A stretch of DNA of 64,000 nucleotides from an uncultured Rikenellaceae bacterium (GTDB lineage Bacteria > Bacteroidota > Bacteroidia > Bacteroidales > Rikenellaceae), in assembly GCA_944321925.1 (NCBI GenBank), contig CALUND010000006.1, positions 62,001 through 126,000 on the forward strand, given 5' to 3'. Position numbers and translations under genes: made by a program. Numbering within the stretch: position 1 is the first letter of the stretch; every line of letters begins with the position of its first letter. Positions 1 through 7,318 of the stretch are shown here, piece after piece. A model generated the notes under the pieces. The model had not been told where the DNA came from and did not search any database. It saw nothing but the letters and a program-made list of their open reading frames with translations.

Positions 1-156
1 AATCCCTTTTTCGCGTTCGAGGTCCATATCATCCAGCACCTGCGCCTGCAGTTCCCTTTCGCTGAGCGTATTGGTTTTTTCGATCAACCGATCCGCCAGC
101 GTACTCTTGCCGTGGTCGATGTGTGCGATGATACAAAAATTACGTATGTTTTTCAT
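1..156 (-). CDS. lepA: Elongation factor 4 (LepA), N-terminal part
   Basis: The reverse strand reads [20 protein letters not shown], followed by ADRLIEKT and a [12 protein letters not shown] stretch. This is the start of a translational GTPase with the P-loop AHIDHGKST, and the wording is that of LepA, which back-translocates stalled ribosomes, rather than EF-G or EF-Tu. Only the first 52 codons are in the window and the gene continues off the left edge. The start is the ATG at 156. A Bacteroidetes-type -7 box (TAACTTTG) lies on the same strand at 182-189, so the gene probably has its own promoter facing left. Confidence 0.93.
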   Translation of the reverse strand, partial: MKNIRNFCIIAHIDHGKSTLADRLIEKTNTLSERELQAQVLDDMDLEREKGI

Positions 157-181
157 GGTTGGAATAGTCACTTTCAGCAGA

Positions 182-189
182 CAAAGTTA
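182..189 (-). promoter_or_regulatory. Promoter -7 box for lepA
   Basis: On the minus strand the sequence is TAACTTTG, an exact match to the Bacteroidetes -7 consensus TAnnTTTG, 26 bases upstream of the lepA ATG. No clean TTTG -33 element is visible at the expected distance. Confidence 0.55.
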
Positions 190-298
190 ATCAAATTTGG
201 CAGAAAACGAAGGGCTCCGGTCGCCATCCTGCCAGAAACTGCCGCTTGACCCCGGCCCAGACAGGAGCAGTTCTTCCTGCCGAAAGCGCAAACCGTCT

Positions 299-330
299 TT
301 TGGCTTTTTGGACTCTTTCCACTACCTTTA
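299..330 (+). promoter_or_regulatory. Probable promoter for the UbiA-type prenyltransferase gene
   Basis: TTTG at 299-302 is followed after 20 bases by TACCTTTA at 323-330, one mismatch from the Bacteroidetes -7 consensus TAnnTTTG. The spacing is ideal. It would give a 5' leader of about 100 bases before the ATG at 439. Confidence 0.5.
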
Positions 331-438
331 CCGCCGTTTAGACCCGGGAGAGGGTGACAAGTCCGAAGAGTCTGCACGCCATCGCTGCACCTCCTGCAAC
401 CGCTACCCTCCGCTCGATGGAAAAAGATTTCGACGACC

Positions 439-1299
439 ATGAACATTCTTGCACGCTACGCCTCGCTGGTACGATTCGCCCACACGATTTTCGCCCTTCC
501 CTTCGCGCTGATCGGCTATGTCTCCGCACTCGTTCTGTGCGACATCGCGTTCGACGGATGGACCTTGGTGAAGATTCTTCTTTGCATGGTCTTCGCCCGC
601 AACGCAGCGATGGGCTTCAACCGGCTCGTCGACCGCGACATCGATGCCGAAAATCCCCGTACCGCCTCCCGTGAAATTCCTTCCGGAGCGATCACCCCGA
701 AACAGGCCGCCTGGTTCGTCGCCGTCAATGCCGTGGGGTTCCTCGTCACGGCAGCCCTCATCAACCGGATGACCTTTTTTCTCTCCCCCGTAGCGCTCTT
801 CATCATTCTCAGCTACAGCTACATGAAACGCTCCTCAGCATGGACTCACATCGTCCTGGGAGTCTCCCTTGCCATGGCTCCGGCAGGGGCCTACATCGCC
901 GTCACCGCCTCCTTGGGTATCGCTCCGCTCATCCTCGCCGGAGTGGTAATCACGTGGGTCGCCGGATTCGATATCATCTATTCGTTGCAAGATGCCGAAT
1001 TCGACCGTGCACACGGACTCCACAGCATTCCTGCACGTTTTTCAAACGGCAAGGCGCTCGCAATCAGTCTTCTGCTCCACCTGGTAAGCATCTACGCCAT
1101 CCTTATTTTCGGCATTTATTACGACCTGGGAAACTGGTACTGGATCGGTGCAGGACTCTTCATTGCACTTCTTCTGACAGAGCATATTCTCGTCACTCCG
1201 CGCCGGCAGCGTTGCATCGGCATCGCCTTCGGAATTTTCAACGGCGTGGCCAGCGCAATCTATGCCGTCTTCACCATCACGGCGCTACTTCTCCGCTGA
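439..1299 (+). CDS. UbiA-family prenyltransferase (4-hydroxybenzoate polyprenyltransferase-like)
   Basis: This is an integral membrane prenyltransferase of 286 residues, the usual UbiA length. The first Mg-diphosphate motif is N61-R-L-V-D65-R-D-I-D69 and the second is D178-IIYSLQ-D185-AEF-D189, separated by hydrophobic helices. UbiA relatives transfer a polyprenyl chain to an aromatic acceptor in quinone synthesis. In bacteria without ubiquinone this subfamily is usually assigned to menaquinone synthesis (MqnP of the futalosine route), but the acceptor cannot be read from sequence. It stands alone on the plus strand and its 3' end overlaps the convergent peptidase gene by 15 bases. The start ATG at 439 fits the family N-terminus (YASLVRFAHTIFALPFA). 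Confidence 0.88.
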   Translation: MNILARYASLVRFAHTIFALPFALIGYVSALVLCDIAFDGWTLVKILLCMVFARNAAMGFNRLVDRDIDAENPRTASREIPSGAITPKQAAWFVAVNAVGFLVTAALINRMTFFLSPVALFIILSYSYMKRSSAWTHIVLGVSLAMAPAGAYIAVTASLGIAPLILAGVVITWVAGFDIIYSLQDAEFDRAHGLHSIPARFSNGKALAISLLLHLVSIYAILIFGIYYDLGNWYWIGAGLFIALLLTEHILVTPRRQRCIGIAFGIFNGVASAIYAVFTITALLLR

Positions 1300-1749
1300 C
1301 CGCGTACGGAACAACCGCCGGTCCAACGCGACCAGCCAACGACGCAAGGGATTAGCCATTCTCCAAAGGCACCAATACTGCCGCCACGATGCGGAATCTG
1401 CCTCCATGGTCCGTCCGCTGCTCCGGATCACACGCGTCACCACACCGACTACATCCGCCACCGTCGCCCGTTCGAAGGTCGTCCGGTAATTTCCATCGCC
1501 CTGCAGCGTGAGTCGGTCGTCGCACCGGGCCACGATTCGATGCAGCAGCCAGACCGGCCCGTAACGAAACAACACGACACGACCCGGCATCAACTCCTCA
1601 TCGGTCGCAGGAGCAATCTCGACCCGATCGCGACCGCTGCGCAAAAAGGGTCTCATGCTCTCTCCGCGCACCCAAATCGTCACATGTTCCCCGGCAGTCA
1701 GACACCGCTCGACCTCTTCGAAAAACAGTATGTTCGGAATGGCTTTCAT
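1285..1749 (-). CDS. S24/S26-like serine peptidase (signal-peptidase fold)
   Basis: This 154-residue protein has a nucleophile box GESMRPFLRSG (Ser31-Met32), then LLHRIV (His70) and LQGDGN (Asp85). That arrangement is the S26 signal peptidase fold with Ser-His-Asp as in SipW/ER-type enzymes, not the Ser-Lys of bacterial LepB. No N-terminal membrane anchor is evident; a basic, aromatic C-terminus may be membrane-associated. It is the last gene of the PqqD/ABC/HprK-like operon, 3 bases after the HprK-like stop. An inferred role is removal of a leader or processing of an exported peptide. Which substrate it cuts is not shown. A separate canonical LepB exists at 53116-54489. Confidence 0.75.
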   Translation of the reverse strand: MKAIPNILFFEEVERCLTAGEHVTIWVRGESMRPFLRSGRDRVEIAPATDEELMPGRVVLFRYGPVWLLHRIVARCDDRLTLQGDGNYRTTFERATVADVVGVVTRVIRSSGRTMEADSASWRQYWCLWRMANPLRRWLVALDRRLFRTRSAEK

Positions 1750-1752
1750 GAT

Positions 1753-2631
1753 TCATCGGCCAAAAATCGTTTCGCATGCGAGTTTGGCTGCCGCTTCGTC
1801 GGGCCGACACTCCAACGAAAAGACCGGCACACTACCGATCACACCGGAGAGCAAGCGACAAAGGTGGTCCGTCAACCGCTCGTCGGCCGCAAACGACGGA
1901 GGGCAGGAGGGCAACAGAGCCCCGAGAGCCTCCAGTTTTCCGAGCCGTCGGATCCGGTTCTCGGGAGCCTGTCGCAGCCTTACGACAGCCGCAAGCGGGA
2001 CCCGTTCCCTGCGGTAACGAGGCGTCTTGCCGCTCCACGGAGAACCATAAACTACGGGCTCCCCCGCCTCGACACGCAACACGGGACTGTCGTCGTTGAG
2101 CGACCAGGCGCCGGGAATCGTCTCGCGCCACAACCGGGCGTGGGTACTTTTACCGGTTCCGCTCTCTCCGAGGAACAGCACGGCACCTCCTTCCCATACG
2201 ATCGCTGCCGCATGGATCGCCGTACCCCCGAGCGGAGCCAGGGCAACACCATACGCCATCCAAACGAGAAACCGAAGCATAACCGGATCGGGCTCCCGAT
2301 CGAGTCCGATGTTGGAACGTTGAATCGGCTCTCCGTTCCTGGTACGCAACACCACGGGCGGCTCTCCGCCTCGTTGCATCCGAAAATCATAGCCCTCTTC
2401 CCGGCTAAAAAAAGAGCAGTCGATGCCTTCGAAAGCAAACGTGTGTATCGGTCTGGCAGCGGGATCGTCTTGCGGATCGGAGAGCGGGCACTCCGTCTGC
2501 AGATGCAGTAGCGGGATCCCCGCCTCATCGTCCGCCAGGCGAAACAGGGGAAATCCGCCCATTCCCTCCATCGCGGCTCCCCGCCCTTCTATCACGACGG
2601 TCTCACCGCCAATGCCGTATCGTCTCTTCAT
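1753..2631 (-). CDS. HPr kinase/phosphorylase-like protein of a PqqD operon
   Basis: This 292-residue protein has a P-loop, LGESGTGKSTHARLW (about residues 154-168), followed by LNDDSPVLR (acidic pair near 180), the pattern of HPr kinase/PEP-carboxykinase-fold kinases. The HPr substrate-recognition features are absent and the N-terminal half is unrelated to classic HprK. The family is known in peptide clusters: lasso-peptide tailoring kinases share this fold, so phosphorylation of a peptide is a reasonable but unproven guess. The start chosen is the ATG at 2631, because it overlaps the ABC transporter stop as ATGA; an upstream in-frame ATG at 2670 would overlap by 43 bases. Confidence 0.72.
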   Translation of the reverse strand: MKRRYGIGGETVVIEGRGAAMEGMGGFPLFRLADDEAGIPLLHLQTECPLSDPQDDPAARPIHTFAFEGIDCSFFSREEGYDFRMQRGGEPPVVLRTRNGEPIQRSNIGLDREPDPVMLRFLVWMAYGVALAPLGGTAIHAAAIVWEGGAVLFLGESGTGKSTHARLWRETIPGAWSLNDDSPVLRVEAGEPVVYGSPWSGKTPRYRRERVPLAAVVRLRQAPENRIRRLGKLEALGALLPSCPPSFAADERLTDHLCRLLSGVIGSVPVFSLECRPDEAAAKLACETIFGR

Positions 2632-4301
2632 AAACCGTTTTCCGTTGTAAGTTCGACAATCCGATCGCAATAGGCCAACGTGCTCTCCCGATGGGAGATC
2701 ACCACCAATGTCAAATCGGCACGCTGTTCGGAGAGCAGTTGCAGCGCCTCGTTGATCTCCGACTCGGTCTTGCTGTCGAGCGAAGAGGTCGCTTCATCGA
2801 AAAAGAGCACGTCAGCTCCCTTGTAGAGCGCCCGGGCAATGCCGATACGTTGCCGCTGCCCTCCGGAAAGCCGACAACCGCCCTCTCCCACCCGGGTATC
2901 GATTCCCGCCGGCAAAGAGGCAACGAACCCGGCCAATGAAGCCGCTTTCAATGCCTCCACGACCCGTTCCCGATCCGGTTCTCCGGCCAACGCCACATTT
3001 TCGGCGATCGTGCCATCGGTAAGAAAGACCTCCTGCGGCACATAGCCCACATTGCGCTGCCAGGCCCGCCGATTCTCCATGGTAAGAGGCACTCCGTCGA
3101 TACGAATCGAACCTTTTTGCGGCGGATAAAATCCGAGCAAAAGGTTGAAAAGGGTCGACTTCCCTGCACCCGAACTCCCCTTGATGCCGACACGCTCCCC
3201 TTTGCGGATCGTCAGATCGAAATCTTTCAACACCGGTTTACCGTCTTCAAAAGCAAAGGAGAGCTTTTCTGCCACGATCTCCCGATCGAAAGGCAGACGA
3301 TCCGTCGGATCCTCCTCCGGGGCCGATTCCATCTCGCAGGCATCGCGTATCACATCGACCGTATAGAGACTGCTCCGAAGGGTGATCCACCGATAGATCA
3401 TTCCCCGCACGGTGGGCAACAGCCGCAAGGCAGCAAGGGCGAAGACCCCGAAAAGTACCGCATCGGCCCGCAAAGCCACCAGGACGACCAACGCCAACAC
3501 CACGCAAAGTTCCGCCACGAAAGCCGGCGCCTGCTGCATCATCTCGGTACGACGCCGAAACTCCGCGATCTGTCCGACCCCTTCATCGAACCGGGCAACG
3601 AGCGGCGCAAACGCATCGCCGATCTCGATCTCCGGATAACCGCGGAAAGCCTCCAGTACCAACCGGCTCTGTCGACGTCGCACGTCGTTCTCCTCCTTGC
3701 CCATCTCCTGCAACTTTCCCTGCTGCAGGCGGAACCATCCCCAAACAACCGGGAGGAAGACAACAGCCAGCAGCAACGAAGCGACCGCATGATAAGCCAA
3801 CAGAGCAACGCTCACCAGCAAAACGAGAACCGCATCGCTGAAAAGCATGGCGGCTGGGGTCAGCACCCGCTGCACAAAGACGAGCGACACCCCGTTCACC
3901 TCATAGGCGAGACGGGAGGGACTCTTGGATTTGAAAAAAAGCAATCCCCTCCGATAGTAGTTACGAAAAAGCGTTTCGGAATAGTGGCGATAGAGGGAGA
4001 ACATGTAACGAGTCTGGAAGCGGGTAATAGCGATGTTGAGTACGCCCTTCAAGACAATGATCCCGACCACCGTGCCACATACGCACCATGCGAAAGCCGC
4101 CTCCGAAGAGAACCCGCCGGCCCGATAGAGCGCTCCAAGCCACGGATTCGAAGCCATGCGTCCCGGATCGGCAACCAACACGAGCACCGGCAACAGAGCG
4201 GCCAGTCCGATGAAATTGAGCACACCGCGTACAATGACGGCGGCGAGGAGCAACACGCCCCGACGTCGAAAGGACTTCGGTATCAGAGCGCTCCACTTCA
4301 T
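2628..4301 (-). CDS. ABC transporter, fused permease and ATPase (MdlB/MsbA type)
   Basis: This 557-residue half-transporter has about six membrane helices in residues 1-300 and a nucleotide-binding domain from about 340. Walker A is GSSGAGKST (375-383), the signature is LSGGQ (478-482) and Walker B is LFFDEA (499-504). There is no N-terminal C39 peptidase domain, so it would not cleave double-glycine leaders itself. It overlaps both neighbours by the 4-base ATGA arrangement, so it is translationally coupled to the PqqD-like gene before it and the HprK-like gene after it. This context implies export of a peptide or modified peptide. An ordinary lipid or drug exporter cannot be excluded from sequence alone. 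Confidence 0.88.
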   Translation of the reverse strand: MKWSALIPKSFRRRGVLLLAAVIVRGVLNFIGLAALLPVLVLVADPGRMASNPWLGALYRAGGFSSEAAFAWCVCGTVVGIIVLKGVLNIAITRFQTRYMFSLYRHYSETLFRNYYRRGLLFFKSKSPSRLAYEVNGVSLVFVQRVLTPAAMLFSDAVLVLLVSVALLAYHAVASLLLAVVFLPVVWGWFRLQQGKLQEMGKEENDVRRRQSRLVLEAFRGYPEIEIGDAFAPLVARFDEGVGQIAEFRRRTEMMQQAPAFVAELCVVLALVVLVALRADAVLFGVFALAALRLLPTVRGMIYRWITLRSSLYTVDVIRDACEMESAPEEDPTDRLPFDREIVAEKLSFAFEDGKPVLKDFDLTIRKGERVGIKGSSGAGKSTLFNLLLGFYPPQKGSIRIDGVPLTMENRRAWQRNVGYVPQEVFLTDGTIAENVALAGEPDRERVVEALKAASLAGFVASLPAGIDTRVGEGGCRLSGGQRQRIGIARALYKGADVLFFDEATSSLDSKTESEINEALQLLSEQRADLTLVVISHRESTLAYCDRIVELTTENGL

Positions 4302-4576
4302 TCCGTTCCAGTCTCAAGCAGACCGCTTTGAACGAGCGATTCGGTCCATCGGGCCGCATCCCGCGCAGCGGTCCCGGCATCCACCTCGTAACGACCTTCC
4401 AGGAGCGCCGCGACATCTTCAACTTCGAACTCCCGTCCGGCCAGCTCCTCGAGCAACCAGACGGCCGAGTCGTTGAGCGAAATCAACCGGGTCATATCGA
4501 CCCCGTATTTCCCTTGCAACACGATCACCTTCTCGCCGGCAATCTCCCTGATCTTATATCCCGATTTGATTCTCAT
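4298..4576 (-). CDS. PqqD-family peptide-recognition protein
   Basis: This protein has 92 residues from the chosen ATG at 4576. The text MRIKSGYKIREIAGEKVIVL, then ISLNDSAVWLLEELAGREF and a C-terminal helical part with AARDAARWTESLVQSGLL, is the PqqD fold (a small winged helix-turn-helix). PqqD domains (RRE) bind leader peptides of RiPP precursors and hand them to modifying enzymes. An in-frame ATG at 4642 would add 22 low-complexity residues; family length favours 4576. It is the first gene of the four-gene operon and ends in an ATGA overlap with the ABC transporter. A promoter lies at 4667-4698. No precursor gene is obvious beside it. Confidence 0.78.
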   Translation of the reverse strand: MRIKSGYKIREIAGEKVIVLQGKYGVDMTRLISLNDSAVWLLEELAGREFEVEDVAALLEGRYEVDAGTAARDAARWTESLVQSGLLETGTE

Positions 4577-4618
4577 TGATTCCGTATTTTCAACACAAAC
4601 AGGTCGAACCGATCTTCC

Positions 4619-4640
4619 GCCGTCTCCGTTCCGAGACGGC
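4619..4640. repeat. Inverted repeat in the leader of the PqqD operon
   Basis: The arms gccgtct and agacggc enclose an 8-base loop, a perfect 7-bp stem. It falls between the promoter at 4667-4698 and the chosen start at 4576. It could be a leader hairpin, or simply coding sequence if translation starts at 4642. No T-run follows, so it is not an intrinsic terminator. Confidence 0.35.
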
Positions 4641-4666
4641 ATCTTCCCCTTTCAACCTTCCTCAGA

Positions 4667-4698
4667 CAAAAGTAATACAACCCGATGAGAATCGCAAA
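4667..4698 (-). promoter_or_regulatory. Promoter of the PqqD/ABC/HprK-like operon
   Basis: On the minus strand TTTG (4695-4698) is followed after exactly 20 bases by TACTTTTG (4667-4674), a full match to the Bacteroidetes TTTG-N20-TAnnTTTG promoter. Transcription would start near 4660, giving a leader of about 85 bases before 4576. It lies in the 256-base gap after pdxB, so the operon is probably transcribed separately from pdxB. Confidence 0.7.
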
Positions 4699-4832
4699 AG
4701 CCCGTCCCCTTTTATGATCCGGACGACCATGTTGGCAAGCAGGTCCGTCCGAACAGACAAACGGAAAGACCAAACCACCCTCCAACCTTCGTTGGAAAAA
4801 TCGCCGTTGGACTCCCGACTCATTACTACCGA

Positions 4833-5867
4833 TCAGAAATACTCCTGCCGATAGGGATAAGCGTTGCGACGCTCTTCGAAACGCTCCGGATGACGCTGCA
4901 AAAGTCGGGTCTCCGCTTCGATATCGAACCGGCTTCGGATGGTCCGCTTCATCTCCTCCCAGGAGATCGCCGCCGGATGGGAGCGAAGCGTCGGATCGGA
5001 CGGGAACCAATCGGCGAGCGGCAATCCGAAACGGGTCGCGACAGCCTGCACGGCCATGGCCGTTCCCATGGCTTTGCCCTGTGCCGAATAGCCGGCGATA
5101 TGGGGGGTCGCCACCGCTGCCCGAGCCAGGACCCGCCGGTCGATCGACGGTTCGTCGTTCCAGGTATCGATCGCCGCACGGCAACGTCCCGACACGACCG
5201 CCTCGGCAAGAGCCTCCGGCTCGACAATCTCTCCGCGCGCCGCATCGACCAATACCGCTCCGGGCTTCAGGGATGCCAACAGGTCGCGATCGACCAGATG
5301 AAAAGTCGCATCGTCACCGCTTCGGGTCAACGGCGTATGGAGCGTAAGGATATCGACCTGCGGAACCAGCTCCGTCAACGGCAAGAAACCCTCGCCGGCA
5401 TCGAGACCCTCGGCCCGTTCGCGAGGCGGATCGCTGCAAAGCACCCGGAATCCCCACGACAGGGCATACACCCTGACCAGACGCCCCACATGGCCCACAC
5501 CGACGACACCGAGCGTTGTCCGAGCCGGCGAGAGTCCGAAACGCTCTTCGAAAAGCGCCAACGAAGCCGCCATCCACTGCAACACACCACGCGCATTGCA
5601 GCCTATGGAGGTCGCCACACCGATTCCCCGACGGCGACAAAATTCGAGATCGATATGGTCGCTCCCGATCGTTGCCGAAGCGATAAAACGAACTTTCGAA
5701 TCACCGAGCAGGGCCTCATTGCAATGCGTGCGTGTACGAACAATGAGTGCATCGGCCTCTTCGACATCAGCGGGAGCGATGGAGGCTCCCTTCAGATAGC
5801 ACACGGAGGCATAAGGCTCGAAAACACCGGCCAAATAGGGGATATCGCAATCTGCAACGATTTTCAT
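4833..5867 (-). CDS. pdxB: 4-phosphoerythronate dehydrogenase
   Basis: This 344-residue NAD-dependent 2-hydroxyacid dehydrogenase belongs to the second step of DXP-independent pyridoxal 5'-phosphate synthesis, oxidising 4-phosphoerythronate. The N-terminus MKIVADCDIPYLAGVFEPYA matches PdxB, which begins MKI-AD-nIPY. The Rossmann loop is GVVGVGHVGRLV and the substrate-domain segment is ASATIGSDHID, with the dehydrogenase signature regions LTLHTPLT and DAARGEIVEPEAL. The ATG at 5867 is chosen over an upstream ATG at 5894, because the -7 box of its promoter (5892-5899) covers the latter. PdxB usually ends with a dimerisation domain; the C-terminal part (LRSHPAAISWEEMKRTIRSRFDIE) is of that kind. 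Confidence 0.88.
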   Translation of the reverse strand: MKIVADCDIPYLAGVFEPYASVCYLKGASIAPADVEEADALIVRTRTHCNEALLGDSKVRFIASATIGSDHIDLEFCRRRGIGVATSIGCNARGVLQWMAASLALFEERFGLSPARTTLGVVGVGHVGRLVRVYALSWGFRVLCSDPPRERAEGLDAGEGFLPLTELVPQVDILTLHTPLTRSGDDATFHLVDRDLLASLKPGAVLVDAARGEIVEPEALAEAVVSGRCRAAIDTWNDEPSIDRRVLARAAVATPHIAGYSAQGKAMGTAMAVQAVATRFGLPLADWFPSDPTLRSHPAAISWEEMKRTIRSRFDIEAETRLLQRHPERFEERRNAYPYRQEYF

Positions 5868-5891
5868 ACTTTGCAAAGAAATTGATTCCCG

Positions 5892-5923
5892 CAAATATAC
5901 CCAAAGAAGAGTACAGCAGCAAC
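5892..5923 (-). promoter_or_regulatory. Promoter of pdxB
   Basis: Minus strand: GTTG (5920-5923), 20 bases, then TATATTTG (5892-5899). This matches the Bacteroidetes promoter and leaves a leader of about 20 bases before the ATG at 5867, which supports that start. Confidence 0.65.
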
Positions 5924-6001
5924 ACCCGACATCCCGAAGTTATCTCCCCCCCCGGAGTCGCCCATCCTGTTTCTCATTTCCGACAAATTTCAGCAGAGAT
6001 C

Positions 6002-6035
6002 AAAAAAAACTCCCCGCCGACACGCGACGGGGAGA
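6002..6035 (-). terminator. Intrinsic terminator facing left with no gene in front of it
   Basis: The stem ctccccg/cggggag (11-base loop, 6011-6035) is followed on the minus strand by a run of eight T. No minus-strand protein gene lies to its right before the plus-strand patatin gene, so the transcript it ends is unknown. A short RNA from the A+T-rich stretch 6036-6200 is possible. Confidence 0.6.
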
Positions 6036-6253
6036 CCCAACTTTAATGTATTGATTATGAAAAGAACCTTATAATTACAGTTTCACAACTCCATTAAAGA
6101 TTCGACATAATAACGGCATTTGCGAAATTTATATTGCAAGCAAGTTTATATTTTTTAAAAAATTATAAATTATACTTATAAATAGCTCGTTTTCAGCATT
6201 CGAATTTTTCGTGGCCCGAATCGTGTTTCCGATTCCAGACAAAAATAAAATCA
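6036..6253. other. A+T-rich intergenic DNA between pdxB and the patatin gene
   Basis: This is the right part of the 410-base gap 5868-6277. It is conspicuously A+T rich (6130-6185). On the minus strand it holds a 14-codon reading frame, MPLLCRIFNGVVKL (6076-6120), directly before the orphan terminator at 6002-6035. I see no tRNA or known riboswitch. A small RNA or leader-peptide transcript is a guess. Confidence 0.3.
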
Positions 6254-6261
6254 TATATTTG
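6254..6261 (+). promoter_or_regulatory. Promoter -7 box for the patatin gene
   Basis: TATATTTG is an exact match to TAnnTTTG, 16 bases before the ATG at 6278, implying a very short leader. A -33 element is not clear. Confidence 0.55.
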
Positions 6262-6277
6262 CCATACGATCGCAACA

Positions 6278-7081
6278 ATGTGGAAAATGCGCTACACCTA
6301 TCAGACCGGATATGCCTTGAGCGGCGGATTCATCCGCGGATTCGCCCATTTGGGTGTTATTCAATCACTTTTCGAACACGACATCCATCCCGACATCCTT
6401 GCAGGGGTAAGTGCCGGTGCCTTGGCAGGAGTTTTCTATGCCGACGGACACGAACCACATCAAACACTCGACTATTTCTCCAAACTGAAGTTTTTCGACT
6501 TCACCAAACCGATCATTCCCCGTCTTGGTTTTCTTAGCCTCGACGAACTGATCGATTTCCTACGAAGTCATCTCCGTCACAAAACACTGGAAACCCTACC
6601 CCTTCCGTTCATCGTTTCTGCAACCGACTTCGATCACGGTCACATCGTTCACTTCCGCACAGGAAGCATTGCCGAAAGAGTCGCCGCCTCCTGTTGCATC
6701 CCCCCACTTTTCACCCCTGTCGTTATCGACGGAATAAATTATGTAGACGGCGGCGTATTCATGAATCTGCCGGTCCCTGCCATCCGCGACCTTTGCCGCA
6801 CGGTAATCGGAGTCAACGTCAGCCCCATGCGACCGGAAGAGTATAAACGCAACATCCTGAGTGTCACCCTCCGTGCATTCCATTTCATGGCGCAGGCAAA
6901 CACCGTCAACGATCGTTCGAAATGCGACATGCTGATCGAACCGCACAACCTCTACGAATACGGAAACACGGAACTCGACAAGGCAGAGGACATCTTCATG
7001 CAGGGCTATGCAGCCGCCAATGCGATACTCGACACTACGGAGCCGACAAAAACATCCATTTTCATCCGTCGGGCTCTCTGA
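6278..7081 (+). CDS. Patatin-like phospholipase
   Basis: This 267-residue serine acyl-hydrolase has the complete patatin signature: oxyanion loop SGGFIRG (15-21), nucleophile elbow G43-V-S45-A-G47 and the catalytic aspartate in D157-G-G. The catalytic pair is Ser45-Asp157. No signal peptide or membrane segment is seen, so a cytoplasmic or peripheral lipase acting on phospholipid acyl chains is likely. The ATG at 6278 follows a -7 box by 16 bases; ATGs four residues further in (MRYTYQ) would also keep the fold. The substrate is not predictable. It is a single-gene unit. Confidence 0.85.
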   Translation: MWKMRYTYQTGYALSGGFIRGFAHLGVIQSLFEHDIHPDILAGVSAGALAGVFYADGHEPHQTLDYFSKLKFFDFTKPIIPRLGFLSLDELIDFLRSHLRHKTLETLPLPFIVSATDFDHGHIVHFRTGSIAERVAASCCIPPLFTPVVIDGINYVDGGVFMNLPVPAIRDLCRTVIGVNVSPMRPEEYKRNILSVTLRAFHFMAQANTVNDRSKCDMLIEPHNLYEYGNTELDKAEDIFMQGYAAANAILDTTEPTKTSIFIRRAL

Positions 7082-7230
7082 AAATCCGATCCGTTTGGCC
7101 GATTTTCCGATCCGAAAAACCTCGCCCGAACAACAGACAACAAAGTAAACATACGTCTCTCACCTATGCGACAAAGCATTTTAGGCCCCTCAAAAGAGTC
7201 ATCCGAACGGTAAACGTCCAACTCGATTTT

Positions 7231-7261
7231 CTTGCTTTCCTCCCGACATACATTATCTTTG
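7231..7261 (+). promoter_or_regulatory. Promoter of the agmatinase-family gene
   Basis: TTG (7232-7234), 19 bases, TATCTTTG (7254-7261). This is a strong Bacteroidetes promoter. It lies downstream of an in-frame ATG at 7232, which rules that start out and supports the ATG at 7319. Confidence 0.65.
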
Positions 7262-7318
7262 TCCGACAACAACCGACGAACGAAAGTTCCTCGCAAACCA
7301 TACAAAACAAAATACATC

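Noticed and set aside
3117..4331. A 404-codon plus-strand frame antisense to the ABC transporter
   Set aside because: The ABC transporter has all its motifs on the minus strand. The plus frame is antisense noise.
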